DNA of 27,719 nt. Origin: a virus. The DNA lies in IMG/VR virus record IMGVR_UViG_3300023192_000576, positions 1-27,719 of that record. The stretch is one strand, 5' to 3'. Of the stretch, positions 14,701 to 22,493 are shown piece after piece; position 1 is the first letter of the stretch; each line of letters starts with the position of its first letter. Under the pieces are notes generated by a model. It was not told the DNA's origin and did not search any database. It was given only the letters and a program-made list of their open reading frames with translations. The translations under genes were made by a program, and so were the position numbers.

Positions 14701-15755
14701 GAGTCTCCTTTGTAGGCTCGGCAATGTTCATGCACGCATCGTATCGGTACAGGACCCTGATGCCAGCCAGAGCGTTGCAGGAGGCCAAGGTTGAATGTGC
14801 CATTGTAACTTCCTACGATGGCCTTAACGCTGATGTTTTCGTGTTCAGCAAGCACTGGACCCCGGACAAGGACCGGGCCGCTATAGAGCAAATAAAAACT
14901 CCGGGGTTCATGGCTGGAAACCAGATAGCGGTTGTGGCGGAGGACCGCCCTGATCCAAAGGTGGTGTTCGATGTCTGTGACGATCACTTCGACCACCCGC
15001 AGTTGGGGGATCATTACCGCTGGATGTGTACCCACGCCGATCTGGTTGTTGCCAGTACCGACAGGATGAGAAAGATCATACTGGGAAAAGTGGTATGGAA
15101 CGCCCCTCCTCCTGAAGTCGTTGTCATCAACGATGCCTACGAGTTCCCGGAGCTTGCGCCCCGGCACAGGTGGGAGCAATGGACCCCAGAGAATGTTCTC
15201 TGGTACGGACACCCGACAAACTTTGAACACTTGCACCGGGTATGGAACCAACTCAAGGGTTATAACCTGATGGTCATAACGAACGGCATCGAGCTTACCG
15301 ACACGGTAGCCGGTAAGGATTTCCCGGTTGTACCGTGGAACCACGAGAACATGATGGACGGCTTCAAGCAGTCAGACATCGTTGTCATTCCTACCGGGGA
15401 TGAGGGATACAAGAGTCACAAGGGGGCAAACCGGATGCTCGAGGCAATCAGACAAGGGGTCTTCGTTGTGGCGGAACCACACCCTGAATATAATAAGTTC
15501 AAGGAATGGATGTACATCGGTGACATCGGAAAGGGATTGGCATGGGTTCAATCAAACAAGAAGTATATAAAGGGAAGGATCGAGTCGGCACAAAAATTCG
15601 TATCATCCAACTACCACCCGCAGATTATCGGGAAGAAGTGGATCAAGGCATTAAGCTCCATTTGGGGAGCGGAATCCAACGATGGAGCGGATGGACCAAC
15701 ATCGATGGCTTCGGTGGAGGCGGAACAAACCGCCACGATATCACCGGGGATATAA
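14697..15755 (+). CDS. glycosyltransferase, GT4-like (352 aa)
   Basis: It begins in the ATGA overlap with the DUF115-like gene. The N-terminus (MRVSFVGSAMFMHASYRYRT, about 1-20) has the first strand and a R-YR segment of GT-B transferases, followed by YRTLMPARALQ. The second half has the donor-binding region: SDIVVIPTGDEGYKSHKGAN (about 228-247) and RMLEAIRQGVFVVAEPHPEY (248-267), which correspond to the conserved E-x7-E region of GT4. It lacks a transmembrane anchor. The last natural-looking helix ends near IGKKWIKALSSIWG (about 319-332); the remaining 20 residues are low-complexity and overlap the methyltransferase. Family sure at fold level, sugar and acceptor unknown. Confidence 0.75.
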   Translation: MRVSFVGSAMFMHASYRYRTLMPARALQEAKVECAIVTSYDGLNADVFVFSKHWTPDKDRAAIEQIKTPGFMAGNQIAVVAEDRPDPKVVFDVCDDHFDHPQLGDHYRWMCTHADLVVASTDRMRKIILGKVVWNAPPPEVVVINDAYEFPELAPRHRWEQWTPENVLWYGHPTNFEHLHRVWNQLKGYNLMVITNGIELTDTVAGKDFPVVPWNHENMMDGFKQSDIVVIPTGDEGYKSHKGANRMLEAIRQGVFVVAEPHPEYNKFKEWMYIGDIGKGLAWVQSNKKYIKGRIESAQKFVSSNYHPQIIGKKWIKALSSIWGAESNDGADGPTSMASVEAEQTATISPGI

Positions 15756-16144
15756 CCAAACTTGAGGGGTACGAGAAGGATAGCGTGGAACAGATCGCAC
15801 TCGTTCATGTCTTCGAGCATCTTTACGTTTGGGAGGGCCGTGAGGCGATAAAGCGATGGTACGAGATATTACAGCCGGGAGGCAGGCTGGTCATCGAGGT
15901 CCCGTGTATCAACAAGATACTTGACCTCTTTGCCAAGGGAGAGAGGGACCCTTCTCTAACATATTATGGATTGTACGGGGAGCAAACATTTGGAGAAAAA
16001 GAGATGAATCATAAGTGGTGCTACTCGTACAACCAACTCAAGTCGGTGTTCAGAGAGGCTGGATTCAAGAAGGAAAACATAATTGTAACAGACCCGGTAT
16101 ACCACAAGGTGATACGGGATATGCGTGTGGTCGGGATCAAGTGA
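15542..16144 (+). CDS. class I SAM methyltransferase (Methyltransf_11-like)
   Basis: Motif I KLHLGSG (38-44), WTNIDG (51-56, acidic residue D55) and LVHVFEHL (about 87-94) followed by a YEILQPGGRLVIEVP (about 107-121) give a small-molecule or glycan type methyltransferase. From ATG 15542 the gene overlaps the glycosyltransferase by 214 nt in the -1 frame. The conserved part begins only at about residue 36, so GTG 15641 (MDQGIKLHLGSG) is an equally good start; either way overlap remains at least 115 nt. Possible roles: O-methylating a sugar made by the neighbours. In the overlap an A_AAG_GGA heptamer (15569-15575) is in the glycosyltransferase frame. Confidence 0.7.
   Translation: MGSIKQEVYKGKDRVGTKIRIIQLPPADYREEVDQGIKLHLGSGIQRWSGWTNIDGFGGGGTNRHDITGDITKLEGYEKDSVEQIALVHVFEHLYVWEGREAIKRWYEILQPGGRLVIEVPCINKILDLFAKGERDPSLTYYGLYGEQTFGEKEMNHKWCYSYNQLKSVFREAGFKKENIIVTDPVYHKVIRDMRVVGIK
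15569..15575 (+). promoter_or_regulatory. candidate -1 frameshift heptamer (A_AAG_GGA)
   Basis: The heptamer AAAGGGA is read as ATA-AAG-GGA in the glycosyltransferase frame, so it fits X_XXY_YYZ with a -1 slip into TAT-AAA-GGG of the methyltransferase frame. A slip would yield a fusion lacking the glycosyltransferase C-terminal helix. Pattern only; no stimulatory structure was verified and one such heptamer in a 214-nt overlap can be chance. Confidence 0.25.
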
Positions 16145-16171
16145 TGATAGACGAAAAAAGGAGACAATAAT

Positions 16172-16828
16172 ATGCCACGTTATTCAGGGGAGTCAGGAAG
16201 TTCACAGGTTATCCGTCCGGGATGGGGGCAGGACCCGTGGGGGGTCAGGATGCAGGAAGAAGAAGTAAAAGCCTTGCAGGCAAAGATGATGATGCTTGGT
16301 AGGCGGCTGGGGAAGAAAGGCGGAGAGGGGGTTGAATCAGAAGAAATCGATATGGATGAATTAATGGAAAGCGACCCTGACTTTGCCGAGTTTGAACCGG
16401 ATATAGAAGACGGTGCAATGCAGGAAACATCCCTAGCCGCAAGCGGAATGGAGGAGCAGGACCCGTTCTTTGGGGATGAAGGTGGAGCGGAGGAAATGTA
16501 CCCCGGCGGGGACGAGTTTGAATCAAGGGCGATGGATTTTGGAACAGATGACCCAAGGGTAAATGAAGAGAAGGCGGCACAATTGGCGGCGATGCAATTG
16601 GCAACCGGGAACCGACTCGGACAGGGTCCACGGGGAGAATACGAAATAGCACAATCACGGGCGCAGTTCGATCCACTGCAACAGACAGGACAGTATGCAG
16701 GCACGGGTCTGGCTCCAAGGCCTCCATCTCCAGAGCAGATAGCGATGGCGCAGTTTGATGAACAAAACCGTTACCGCCGAAGGATGGGAGGTATCGGTGG
16801 TGGCGGCAGTAGGTATCGGGGGTACTGA
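16172..16828 (+). CDS. acidic low-complexity protein (218 aa)
   Basis: AAGGAG (16158-16163) and an A/T-rich spacer give a strong start at ATG 16172. The product has a methionine-rich helix (EEEVKALQAKMMMLGRRLGK, 29-48), a long very acidic stretch (about 55-110, runs of E/D with FEPDIEDGAMQE and DPFFGDEGG), a mid-helix (EEKAAQLAAMQLATGNRLGQ) and a Gly/Arg-rich end. It looks disordered. It stands between the methyltransferase and the GT8-like gene and its stop overlaps the next ATG (TGATG). The role is unknown; an acceptor or chaperone role is speculative. Confidence 0.6.
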   Translation: MPRYSGESGSSQVIRPGWGQDPWGVRMQEEEVKALQAKMMMLGRRLGKKGGEGVESEEIDMDELMESDPDFAEFEPDIEDGAMQETSLAASGMEEQDPFFGDEGGAEEMYPGGDEFESRAMDFGTDDPRVNEEKAAQLAAMQLATGNRLGQGPRGEYEIAQSRAQFDPLQQTGQYAGTGLAPRPPSPEQIAMAQFDEQNRYRRRMGGIGGGGSRYRGY

Positions 16829-17574
16829 TGTTAAGGATTTTCATCGGTTATGACAGCAAGGAAATTGTCGCCTACCATACCTGCGTGCAGTCGATCATCG
16901 ACCATGCCACACAGCCGGTAGCGATCACCCCGGTCTGCCTCACCCACATGACGGAATATAGAAAGCCCCGGCACTCTACGCAAAGCACGGAGTTTTCGAT
17001 GTCCCGGTTTATGGTCCCATACCTGTGCGACTACCAAGGCACGGCTATCTTCGTGGACTGCGACACCATCTTTCGGGCTGACCCGGCGGAGCTTATGATG
17101 TTCGCCCATGAGGGGAGCTACCCGCAAAAGGCCGTGTATGTGGTCCATCATGACTACACCCCTAATAGCAAGGTAAAATTCCTCGACCAGATACAGACCA
17201 CATACGAAAAGAAAAACTGGTCCAGCGTTGTGGTCTTTAATAACTGGAAGTGCAAGAAATTATCCCCGAAATATATCAACAAGGCTACAGGATTGGAACT
17301 GCATCAGTTCAAATGGCTGGACAGTGACGATGATATAGGTGCGCTCCCAGTAGAGTGGAATCATCTTGTCGGGGAATACCTTGAACACCCGACAGCGAAC
17401 TTAGTCCACTTCACGCAGGGTACGCCGTGCTTCAGCGGATGGGAGAATCAGGAACATTCGGATGAATGGTTTGATGTAATGAAGAGAGCAATGAGTTCAA
17501 AAGAGTCAACGATAAAACTAATCACGAGGGAGATAAAATCCGACCCGGCACTGCAATACGGTGGCGAGTGGTAG
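16828..17574 (+). CDS. glycosyltransferase, GT8-like (248 aa)
   Basis: The product begins MLRIFIGYDSKEIVAYHTCV (1-20), a GT-A-type first strand, continues with FSMSRFMVPYLCDYQ (56-70) and has the metal-binding DxD motif in FVDCDTIF (D77-C78-D79). VVVFNNWKC (about 134-142) is at the position of the GT8 V-x-x-N segment. This is the pattern of GT8-like transferases using nucleotide sugars with Mn2+ or Mg2+. No signal or membrane segment: cytosolic. It closes the sugar-modification block. Acceptor may be a virion protein or cell glycan (inference). Confidence 0.78.
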   Translation: MLRIFIGYDSKEIVAYHTCVQSIIDHATQPVAITPVCLTHMTEYRKPRHSTQSTEFSMSRFMVPYLCDYQGTAIFVDCDTIFRADPAELMMFAHEGSYPQKAVYVVHHDYTPNSKVKFLDQIQTTYEKKNWSSVVVFNNWKCKKLSPKYINKATGLELHQFKWLDSDDDIGALPVEWNHLVGEYLEHPTANLVHFTQGTPCFSGWENQEHSDEWFDVMKRAMSSKESTIKLITREIKSDPALQYGGEW

Positions 17575-17590
17575 AAAGGAAAAAGAAATA

Positions 17591-18283
17591 ATGCCAGCGA
17601 ATCAAGAACTGTTAGCCGGTCTAAGAGAGAGGCCGAGAGAAACCTGTCACGTTTCTTTTGAGCTTCGCCCCTTCAAGGATGCGGACGCATCGAAGGAGGC
17701 AGGCCATGTAATTTATAGGGACGTTGAGTATGCGGTACTCACCCCTCCGGGTGGGCAGTTGGTGGTGAACAAGGAGGTCACCCCGCTACTGATCGAACGC
17801 TTCAGGCCGCAGTACGAGGCTTGGAAACGGGACGAGGAGTTACCAGAAAACGGCACGCACGTTAAGATGTGGCCCGTGATCACCCCGGCTGAAATCAAGC
17901 AATGCATGAACGCACAGGTTAGAACCATCGAGGCTGTGAGCGAAATGAACGAGTCCTGTATCAAGCAGGTGGGTATGGGGGGACGGGCATTAAAAGACAA
18001 GGCTATTGCATGGCTGGAAAGTGCTAAACTAAGTGGGATAACTGCCGAGCGGTTGCAGGCACTGAAGGTGGATAATGATGACCTTCGGACGCAAAACGAG
18101 CAACTAAATGCCCGGAACGAAGAACTAAAACTCCAGCTTACGAAGGAACGCCGGGAGAACAAGACAATCGACATCGGTGATCTTCAAGACGAGAATTCTG
18201 CGCTTAAGTTGGAGAACGCAGAGCTTCACGGGAAAATTAAATCCGCACCCAAAAGAAAGGCGGCTAAAAAGAGGAAAAGATAA
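17591..18283 (+). CDS. phage protein with C-terminal coiled coil (230 aa)
   Basis: ATG 17591 is chosen for AAAGGA (17575-17580), 10 nt upstream; a GTG at 17561 lies inside the preceding gene and has no site. The N-terminal half is beta-rich (CHVSFELRPFKDAD), with a phage-typical LIERFRPQYEAWKRD (67-81), then MWPVITPAEIKQCMNAQVRTIEAV (about 93-116), a helix-hairpin-like motif found in many phage head genes. The C-terminal third (about 150-215) is a leucine/asparagine coiled coil, ending in a basic KRKAAKKRKR. No enzymatic motif. It probably serves in head completion or assembly (inference). Its stop overlaps the adaptor start (TAATG). Confidence 0.7.
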   Translation: MPANQELLAGLRERPRETCHVSFELRPFKDADASKEAGHVIYRDVEYAVLTPPGGQLVVNKEVTPLLIERFRPQYEAWKRDEELPENGTHVKMWPVITPAEIKQCMNAQVRTIEAVSEMNESCIKQVGMGGRALKDKAIAWLESAKLSGITAERLQALKVDNDDLRTQNEQLNARNEELKLQLTKERRENKTIDIGDLQDENSALKLENAELHGKIKSAPKRKAAKKRKR

Positions 18284-19032
18284 TGTCATTGCTAACGCTT
18301 GTTGCAGACACCTATGAGGTCCTTGGTATCGGCGGGACAACACCCACCCTAGTTAGAGCGGGGGGAATTGTAAGTACGGAGGTTGCGGTCAGGCAGTTGT
18401 TCCGACTCGCCAACATTGAGGGCAACGCCCTGAATAGGCGATTCCGGTTTGAGCGGATGGTGGAAGAGGTAGTCTTTACCGTTTCTGCAACATCCAACCA
18501 CGGCTCCATCGCCTCCATCACATCGGTCACCGCCGCATCTGTTACCGGGATGTCTACCGGATTCGACTACATTCTCAACGATACAATTTGGAACAGGACC
18601 CTGCAACGCCCGGTATTCGGCCCCCTGAACCCCTCGCACAGGGCGGGTTTGAAGGCTTCTGCCGTTACAGGCCCCTACGCAGAATATTTCATCCGTGGTG
18701 GGGATCTGCATACCATACCCGCCACCACCACAGCATCCTATGCCTTCGAGTACAAATCAAAATTCTGGTGCGAGAATAGCACCGGACAGGGCCAGCCCTT
18801 TTGGCTTGCCGATTCGGATGTAGGCAGGCTGGATGAGTACGTCATGGGCCTCGGCCTGATCTGGCGGTGGAAGCAGTCCAAGGGGTTCGACTACGCCGAA
18901 GATTTCGCAACCTATGAGCGTGAGGTGGTCAACTACATGGCCCGTGACGGTGGCAAGCTGACTGTCAATATGTCTGGAGATGGCGACTACCGCCCCTTTA
19001 TCAACGTGCCTAGCGGATCATGGAACCTGTAA
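18283..19032 (+). CDS. head-tail adaptor / tail accessory factor-like protein
   Basis: The 249-aa product starts in a TAATG overlap. A helical N-terminal region (about 28-65) is followed by a beta region with TSVTAAS and NDTIWNRTLQRPVFGPL, then YAFEYKSKFWCEN and a C-terminal LDEYVMGLGLIWRWKQSKGF...AEDFATYEREVVNYMARDGG. This RWKQxKG...D-x-x-TYE pattern recurs in podovirus-type adaptor genes downstream of capsid genes. It would sit under the portal and link the tail. The call is by family pattern and gene order. It overlaps the next gene by 13 nt. Confidence 0.65.
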   Translation: MSLLTLVADTYEVLGIGGTTPTLVRAGGIVSTEVAVRQLFRLANIEGNALNRRFRFERMVEEVVFTVSATSNHGSIASITSVTAASVTGMSTGFDYILNDTIWNRTLQRPVFGPLNPSHRAGLKASAVTGPYAEYFIRGGDLHTIPATTTASYAFEYKSKFWCENSTGQGQPFWLADSDVGRLDEYVMGLGLIWRWKQSKGFDYAEDFATYEREVVNYMARDGGKLTVNMSGDGDYRPFINVPSGSWNL

Positions 19033-21290
19033 CAAATTATAACAAGACCCTCGGACAGCTTCTATACGGCCCGATTAAGAGGGGAATAGTAGACCCTGTC
19101 GCAAACCTTTTTAATCAAAGGGCGGCTGATACAGGCCGTCAGTTGAGCCAAGATGAAGTGTTCTCTCCCAACTGGCCCAAGTCAAGGGAGGAGATGAAGA
19201 GGCCGGGGATATATTTGCAGGACCCCGGATCAGAACAAGGGCAGGCGATGGAAGCGGGGTTGGGGCTGGCTGACGTTGCCGACATAGGGATGCTGGGCCT
19301 TGGTGTGAGGGGTGTAAAACAAGGGGCGGAGCTTGTTGGTGGTCAATTAAAGAAATGGGTTCCGCAAAAATGGATGTCGGGTAAACGGGAAGGACGCTAC
19401 CGTGGGGGACCAAATTGGGTTGACTCCCCGTACAACCTAAAGAAAATGAAAGGGATTGGTCAGGCCCTCGCAACAGAAGGGGCGGCGGGTAGATACTGGT
19501 ACGAGGACACTGGTAAACAGATTATAAAATACATGGGCGGAAACGTAAATGATGCGGAAGACTTCGTAAAGTTTCTTGCCGTAACTTCTTCGCAGACAGG
19601 GGTGCAAGCAAACCTCACCCACGCAATGAGAATGTATTCTCACTTCAAATCACTTAAAGCTGGCAAGGACACTATCTCTCCCTTGGTAAGGGCTGGGCGG
19701 TTCCCTGTCAGGATGTATGACGAATATTTAAAGCTGGTCAGTGGCGATAAACAATTTATAGATACGATCAAGCGTGGGTCCTTTTATAAAAACCTGATGA
19801 CAGAAATTGATCCAAGCAGGTTCGGCAAGGATGCGGATGTCACAGTGGATATGTGGATGATGAGGGCGTTGGGGTACGATACAGATGTCCCCGGTATGTC
19901 ATCGAAGGACAAGTCGGCGCAGTATGACTTTGTCAGAAATCATGTACGGGACGTAGCCAAGAATCTTGGATGGGAAGCGCATCAGGTGCAGGCGGCGATG
20001 TGGACAAGCATAAAGGCCCGGTCAGAGTCGAAGGTTGTTAAAGACCTGACAAAAACGATGGCGAAGAAGAGAGGCATTATAAAAAACGGCGAGGTAGTGA
20101 ACATGGATGCCTATAATGACCTCCTCTATAAGAACGCCATGAAGCACGAGCCGTCTGTTGGAGAAATAAAAAATGCGGCGAAGCATTATGGTGACTTCTT
20201 GAAGACCCATCACGCATTTTCCTCTACGGAATATATACCGTCCATAAATTCTGGAATACTACCAGAGCTTCACAAGGCCCCCTACCAAGTAAAGGTCCAG
20301 TTCACATACGATATGCAACGGGCCATGTCCCCTGAAGGGGTGGATGAGATAGCAAGCTACCTCGGCATACCCTCGCCGGGAGGGGGTTTGGCAGGCCCTT
20401 CGGGTCACTACGTTGAGACTGTTGGTGGAAAAGAAATAGCCTATAACTATCCGACAGTACAAAAGACAGTCACAGCACCGCTCCAAAGGGGGACTAATCT
20501 AGGCGTACAAATACCAACCGGGACATTTAGAGAAACAGTAAACAAAAAAGGTGAGGTGGTAAGAAAGGCGGTGATGAAAACAATCCAGCATGGCAGGGTT
20601 GAACCTTCTGCGGCAAGGCAGATGGATCAATACGCCGCCATGTATGGAGAGATTGCGAATCAGGATAGCCTTGGATGGTACAGGCTTATAGACGGGACCA
20701 CTGTAGAAGCATCCAGTGCCCTGCATATAAAGACAGGGCAATCGCTACAACCAAGTGAGGTGAAGGAGATAATGAGTCACTTGGAAAAAGACCCGTACCT
20801 AAATCAAAATGTATGGACCGCGCCCTCCCCGGACGGGGACGGGATATATGTGTTTCATATAAGAGGATACGAGGGGGGTAAGGTTGACCCACTGCCACCC
20901 GGAATCGAAGGCCCGACACGCACTGTCTTTGACCATACTGAGTTTGTGAGGCGTGTTGGCAAGGCCGCAGGAAAAAGTTCGCAAAAAAAATTAAAGATTG
21001 ATAGAATGGGTCACGATGGTAATTTAATAGGGGGTCCGCATGGCAAAGATAGAATGGGGTTATTACAAGAGTTCAGAAACGATCCAAAATTTAAGCGAAT
21101 TTCGGATAGCCTCACCGAGCGTGCTAGGGGAGTCTACCAGAAGTACGCCAAAAAACACGGATGGAACCCAAGCACCATCCCCGGATATAGCCAGCCGCAA
21201 CGACCTCCGAGCTTTGGCACTACGCCTGCAACGGCAGTAGCCACAGGCGCACGCCTTACACAACCACAGAATCTAGGGGGGCCACCATGA
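19020..21290 (+). CDS. large polyvalent/ejection-type protein with DUF7178-like region (756 aa)
   Basis: ATG 19020 lies within the last codons of the adaptor gene. Residues about 155-335 carry a motif set I associate with DUF7178-like modules in phage virion proteins: FLAVTSSQTGVQANLTHAMR (185-204), SFYKNLM (254-260), DVTVDMWMMRALGYD (273-287) and a C-terminal NHVRDVAKNLGWEAHQVQAA (about 307-326). The region resembles helix-hairpin DNA-glycosylase-like proteins, but I see no unambiguous catalytic residue. The C-terminal 400 residues are unassigned. It may be an injected virion protein, or a host-modifying one (inference). It ends in ...GGPP with a stop shared with the ART gene. Confidence 0.6.
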   Translation: MEPVTNYNKTLGQLLYGPIKRGIVDPVANLFNQRAADTGRQLSQDEVFSPNWPKSREEMKRPGIYLQDPGSEQGQAMEAGLGLADVADIGMLGLGVRGVKQGAELVGGQLKKWVPQKWMSGKREGRYRGGPNWVDSPYNLKKMKGIGQALATEGAAGRYWYEDTGKQIIKYMGGNVNDAEDFVKFLAVTSSQTGVQANLTHAMRMYSHFKSLKAGKDTISPLVRAGRFPVRMYDEYLKLVSGDKQFIDTIKRGSFYKNLMTEIDPSRFGKDADVTVDMWMMRALGYDTDVPGMSSKDKSAQYDFVRNHVRDVAKNLGWEAHQVQAAMWTSIKARSESKVVKDLTKTMAKKRGIIKNGEVVNMDAYNDLLYKNAMKHEPSVGEIKNAAKHYGDFLKTHHAFSSTEYIPSINSGILPELHKAPYQVKVQFTYDMQRAMSPEGVDEIASYLGIPSPGGGLAGPSGHYVETVGGKEIAYNYPTVQKTVTAPLQRGTNLGVQIPTGTFRETVNKKGEVVRKAVMKTIQHGRVEPSAARQMDQYAAMYGEIANQDSLGWYRLIDGTTVEASSALHIKTGQSLQPSEVKEIMSHLEKDPYLNQNVWTAPSPDGDGIYVFHIRGYEGGKVDPLPPGIEGPTRTVFDHTEFVRRVGKAAGKSSQKKLKIDRMGHDGNLIGGPHGKDRMGLLQEFRNDPKFKRISDSLTERARGVYQKYAKKHGWNPSTIPGYSQPQRPPSFGTTPATAVATGARLTQPQNLGGPP

Positions 21291-21294
21291 CCCC
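21278..21294 (+). repeat. 17-bp direct repeat, copy 1 (start of ART gene)
   Basis: GGGGCCACCATGACCCC spans the stop of the 756-aa gene and the ATGA start of the ADP-ribosyltransferase gene. The same 17 bases occur at 22294-22310 over the ART stop. The flanking base on each side differs. Confidence 0.85.
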
Positions 21295-22306
21295 CTACCA
21301 AATCAAGAAACAATACGATCTCGGAAGACGATTACAACAGAACGATCAGGGCCTGATCCGCCAAGAACCGTCCGGGTGGCAACGTGCCGTATCCAAGGGG
21401 AAGCGTTTGTTCTACGGTGACCAAGACCCGAGAAAGAAGAGCGTGTTCGACTCGAAGTTCATCCCGATGAAAGGTGCGCCTGCGAAATACGAAGGTGTGG
21501 GAATGGATATGGTTATGCCAGCAATAACAGCTTTTCACGCTTCACCACATAGGTTCAGCAAGTTTGATACGTCCAAGATAGGTACGGGAGAAGGCGCACA
21601 GGCTTATGGGCATGGGTTGTATTTTGCGGAGAACCCAGAGGTTGCCGGGGAGTATGCAAAAAGTTTTAAAAGACACGTTATTGACCCAAGAACCGGTGAG
21701 GCAATACGACCAAGATACCCTGCGGGAATTTATGCTTCTGAAATATTATCAGAATTTGGTGGAAGTTACGAAAAAGCGAAGAAGGTAATCAATCTGCGTG
21801 GTGGAACGCTACAACACCAAGAGAATGCTATTGAGGTTTTAAATAATTGGGAAAGAAATGGTATTAAACTTAGTCCCGCTCACACCTACAAAGTTGACAT
21901 CCCTGACGACCAGATAGCCAAGATGCTTGATTGGGATAAGCCTTTGAGTGGGCAATCCACACACATCAAATCATCTTTGAAAAAAATATTTAATAAGCAT
22001 TTGCGTAGCGGGGAAGATTTGGGTGATTACACACATTACGGCAGATGGGATGATGTGTTAGTGCAAGACCCCACTATTGAGTATATGATGCGTTCCGTTT
22101 TTCCAAATGTCGGCTTGGGAGCAAAACACGGCGGTGGGGCATCAAAGACTGCCGAGGTATTACTCAACGAGGGGGGAATCCCCGGCATCAAGTACCTTGA
22201 CCAAGGGTCGAGGCGGGGTGGTAAAGGCACATCAAACTTTGTCGTGTTCGATGAGCAGATACCGCAGATATTAGCGATTAACGATAAACCAATGGGGCCA
22301 CCATGA
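21287..22306 (+). CDS. ADP-ribosyltransferase, ART-PolyVal-like (339 aa)
   Basis: The N-terminal 80 residues are a basic leader. From about 81 on the sequence fits the ART-PolyVal domain: AFHASPHRFSKFDTSKIGTG (82-101, with candidate catalytic H84), GEGAQAYGHGLYFAENPEVA (101-120, candidate Tyr Y112), the KVDIPDDQIAKMLDWDKPLS segment (202-221), and a C-terminal GIPGIKYLDQGSR (297-309) with TSNFVVFDE (315-323). H-Y-[E/D] is the usual ART triad; D322 or E323 may be the third residue. Known role: transfer ADP-ribose from NAD+ to a target. In phages such domains are often fused into large virion proteins; here it is stand-alone. Likely injected host-takeover enzyme (inference). Confidence 0.82.
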   Translation: MTPYQIKKQYDLGRRLQQNDQGLIRQEPSGWQRAVSKGKRLFYGDQDPRKKSVFDSKFIPMKGAPAKYEGVGMDMVMPAITAFHASPHRFSKFDTSKIGTGEGAQAYGHGLYFAENPEVAGEYAKSFKRHVIDPRTGEAIRPRYPAGIYASEILSEFGGSYEKAKKVINLRGGTLQHQENAIEVLNNWERNGIKLSPAHTYKVDIPDDQIAKMLDWDKPLSGQSTHIKSSLKKIFNKHLRSGEDLGDYTHYGRWDDVLVQDPTIEYMMRSVFPNVGLGAKHGGGASKTAEVLLNEGGIPGIKYLDQGSRRGGKGTSNFVVFDEQIPQILAINDKPMGPP

Positions 22307-22310
22307 CCCC
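22294..22310 (+). repeat. 17-bp direct repeat, copy 2 (end of ART gene)
   Basis: Exact second copy of GGGGCCACCATGACCCC. It covers the ART stop codon and recreates an ATGA start, which opens an eight-codon frame (22303-22326, MTPERDA) that is a dead end. Recombination between the two copies would delete the ART gene and leave the 756-aa gene intact. Confidence 0.85.
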
Positions 22311-22327
22311 TGAACGTGACGCGTAGA

Positions 22328-22432
22328 ATGAGGTATACTAAGAAGCAGAGGAGAGAGGCTTTTCCTTACAGTACGCTTGATGTTGATAAAGGTGATTTAG
22401 TTTATAGTTACGGCAAGGCACTTATGAAATGA
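22328..22432 (+). CDS. small basic ORF (34 aa)
   Basis: ATG 22328, two bases after the stop of the MTPERDA mini-frame, encodes a 34-aa basic peptide starting MRYTKKQRREAFPY. It ends in an ATGA overlap with an ATG at 22429 that would begin the hub gene. No ribosome site is obvious. The conserved-looking ATGA junction supports reality, small size and the neighbouring broken frame argue for caution. Confidence 0.35.
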   Translation: MRYTKKQRREAFPYSTLDVDKGDLVYSYGKALMK

Positions 22433-22493
22433 GAAGACCACAAAGACCTAACCCACAACGACAGCCACTGGCGGGCTTAACGCCCGTGAATCC
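22429..22493 (+). other. probable N-terminal part of the tail hub gene, out of frame
   Basis: ATG 22429 (ATGA overlap with the 34-aa frame) opens a basic, proline-rich segment (MRRPQRPNPQRQPL) in frame 1, while the hub gene itself is open in frame 0 from 22452 and reads GGLNARESVSNMPE at 22470-22511. That motif is typical of the N-terminus of this family and normally follows a proline-rich start. One missing base near 22466-22470 would join the two. A CGGGC/GCCCG hairpin (72-76/82-86 of the 22400s) lies just downstream. Confidence 0.55.

Noticed and set aside
14619-15344. A 241-codon minus-strand frame
   Set aside because: Lies fully opposite well-supported DUF115-like and GT4-like genes; no recognisable motif.
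22429-22493. Programmed -1 frameshift as the explanation for the hub gene
   Set aside because: No slippery heptamer occurs between 22429 and 22470; a missing base is simpler, although the hairpin downstream is noted.
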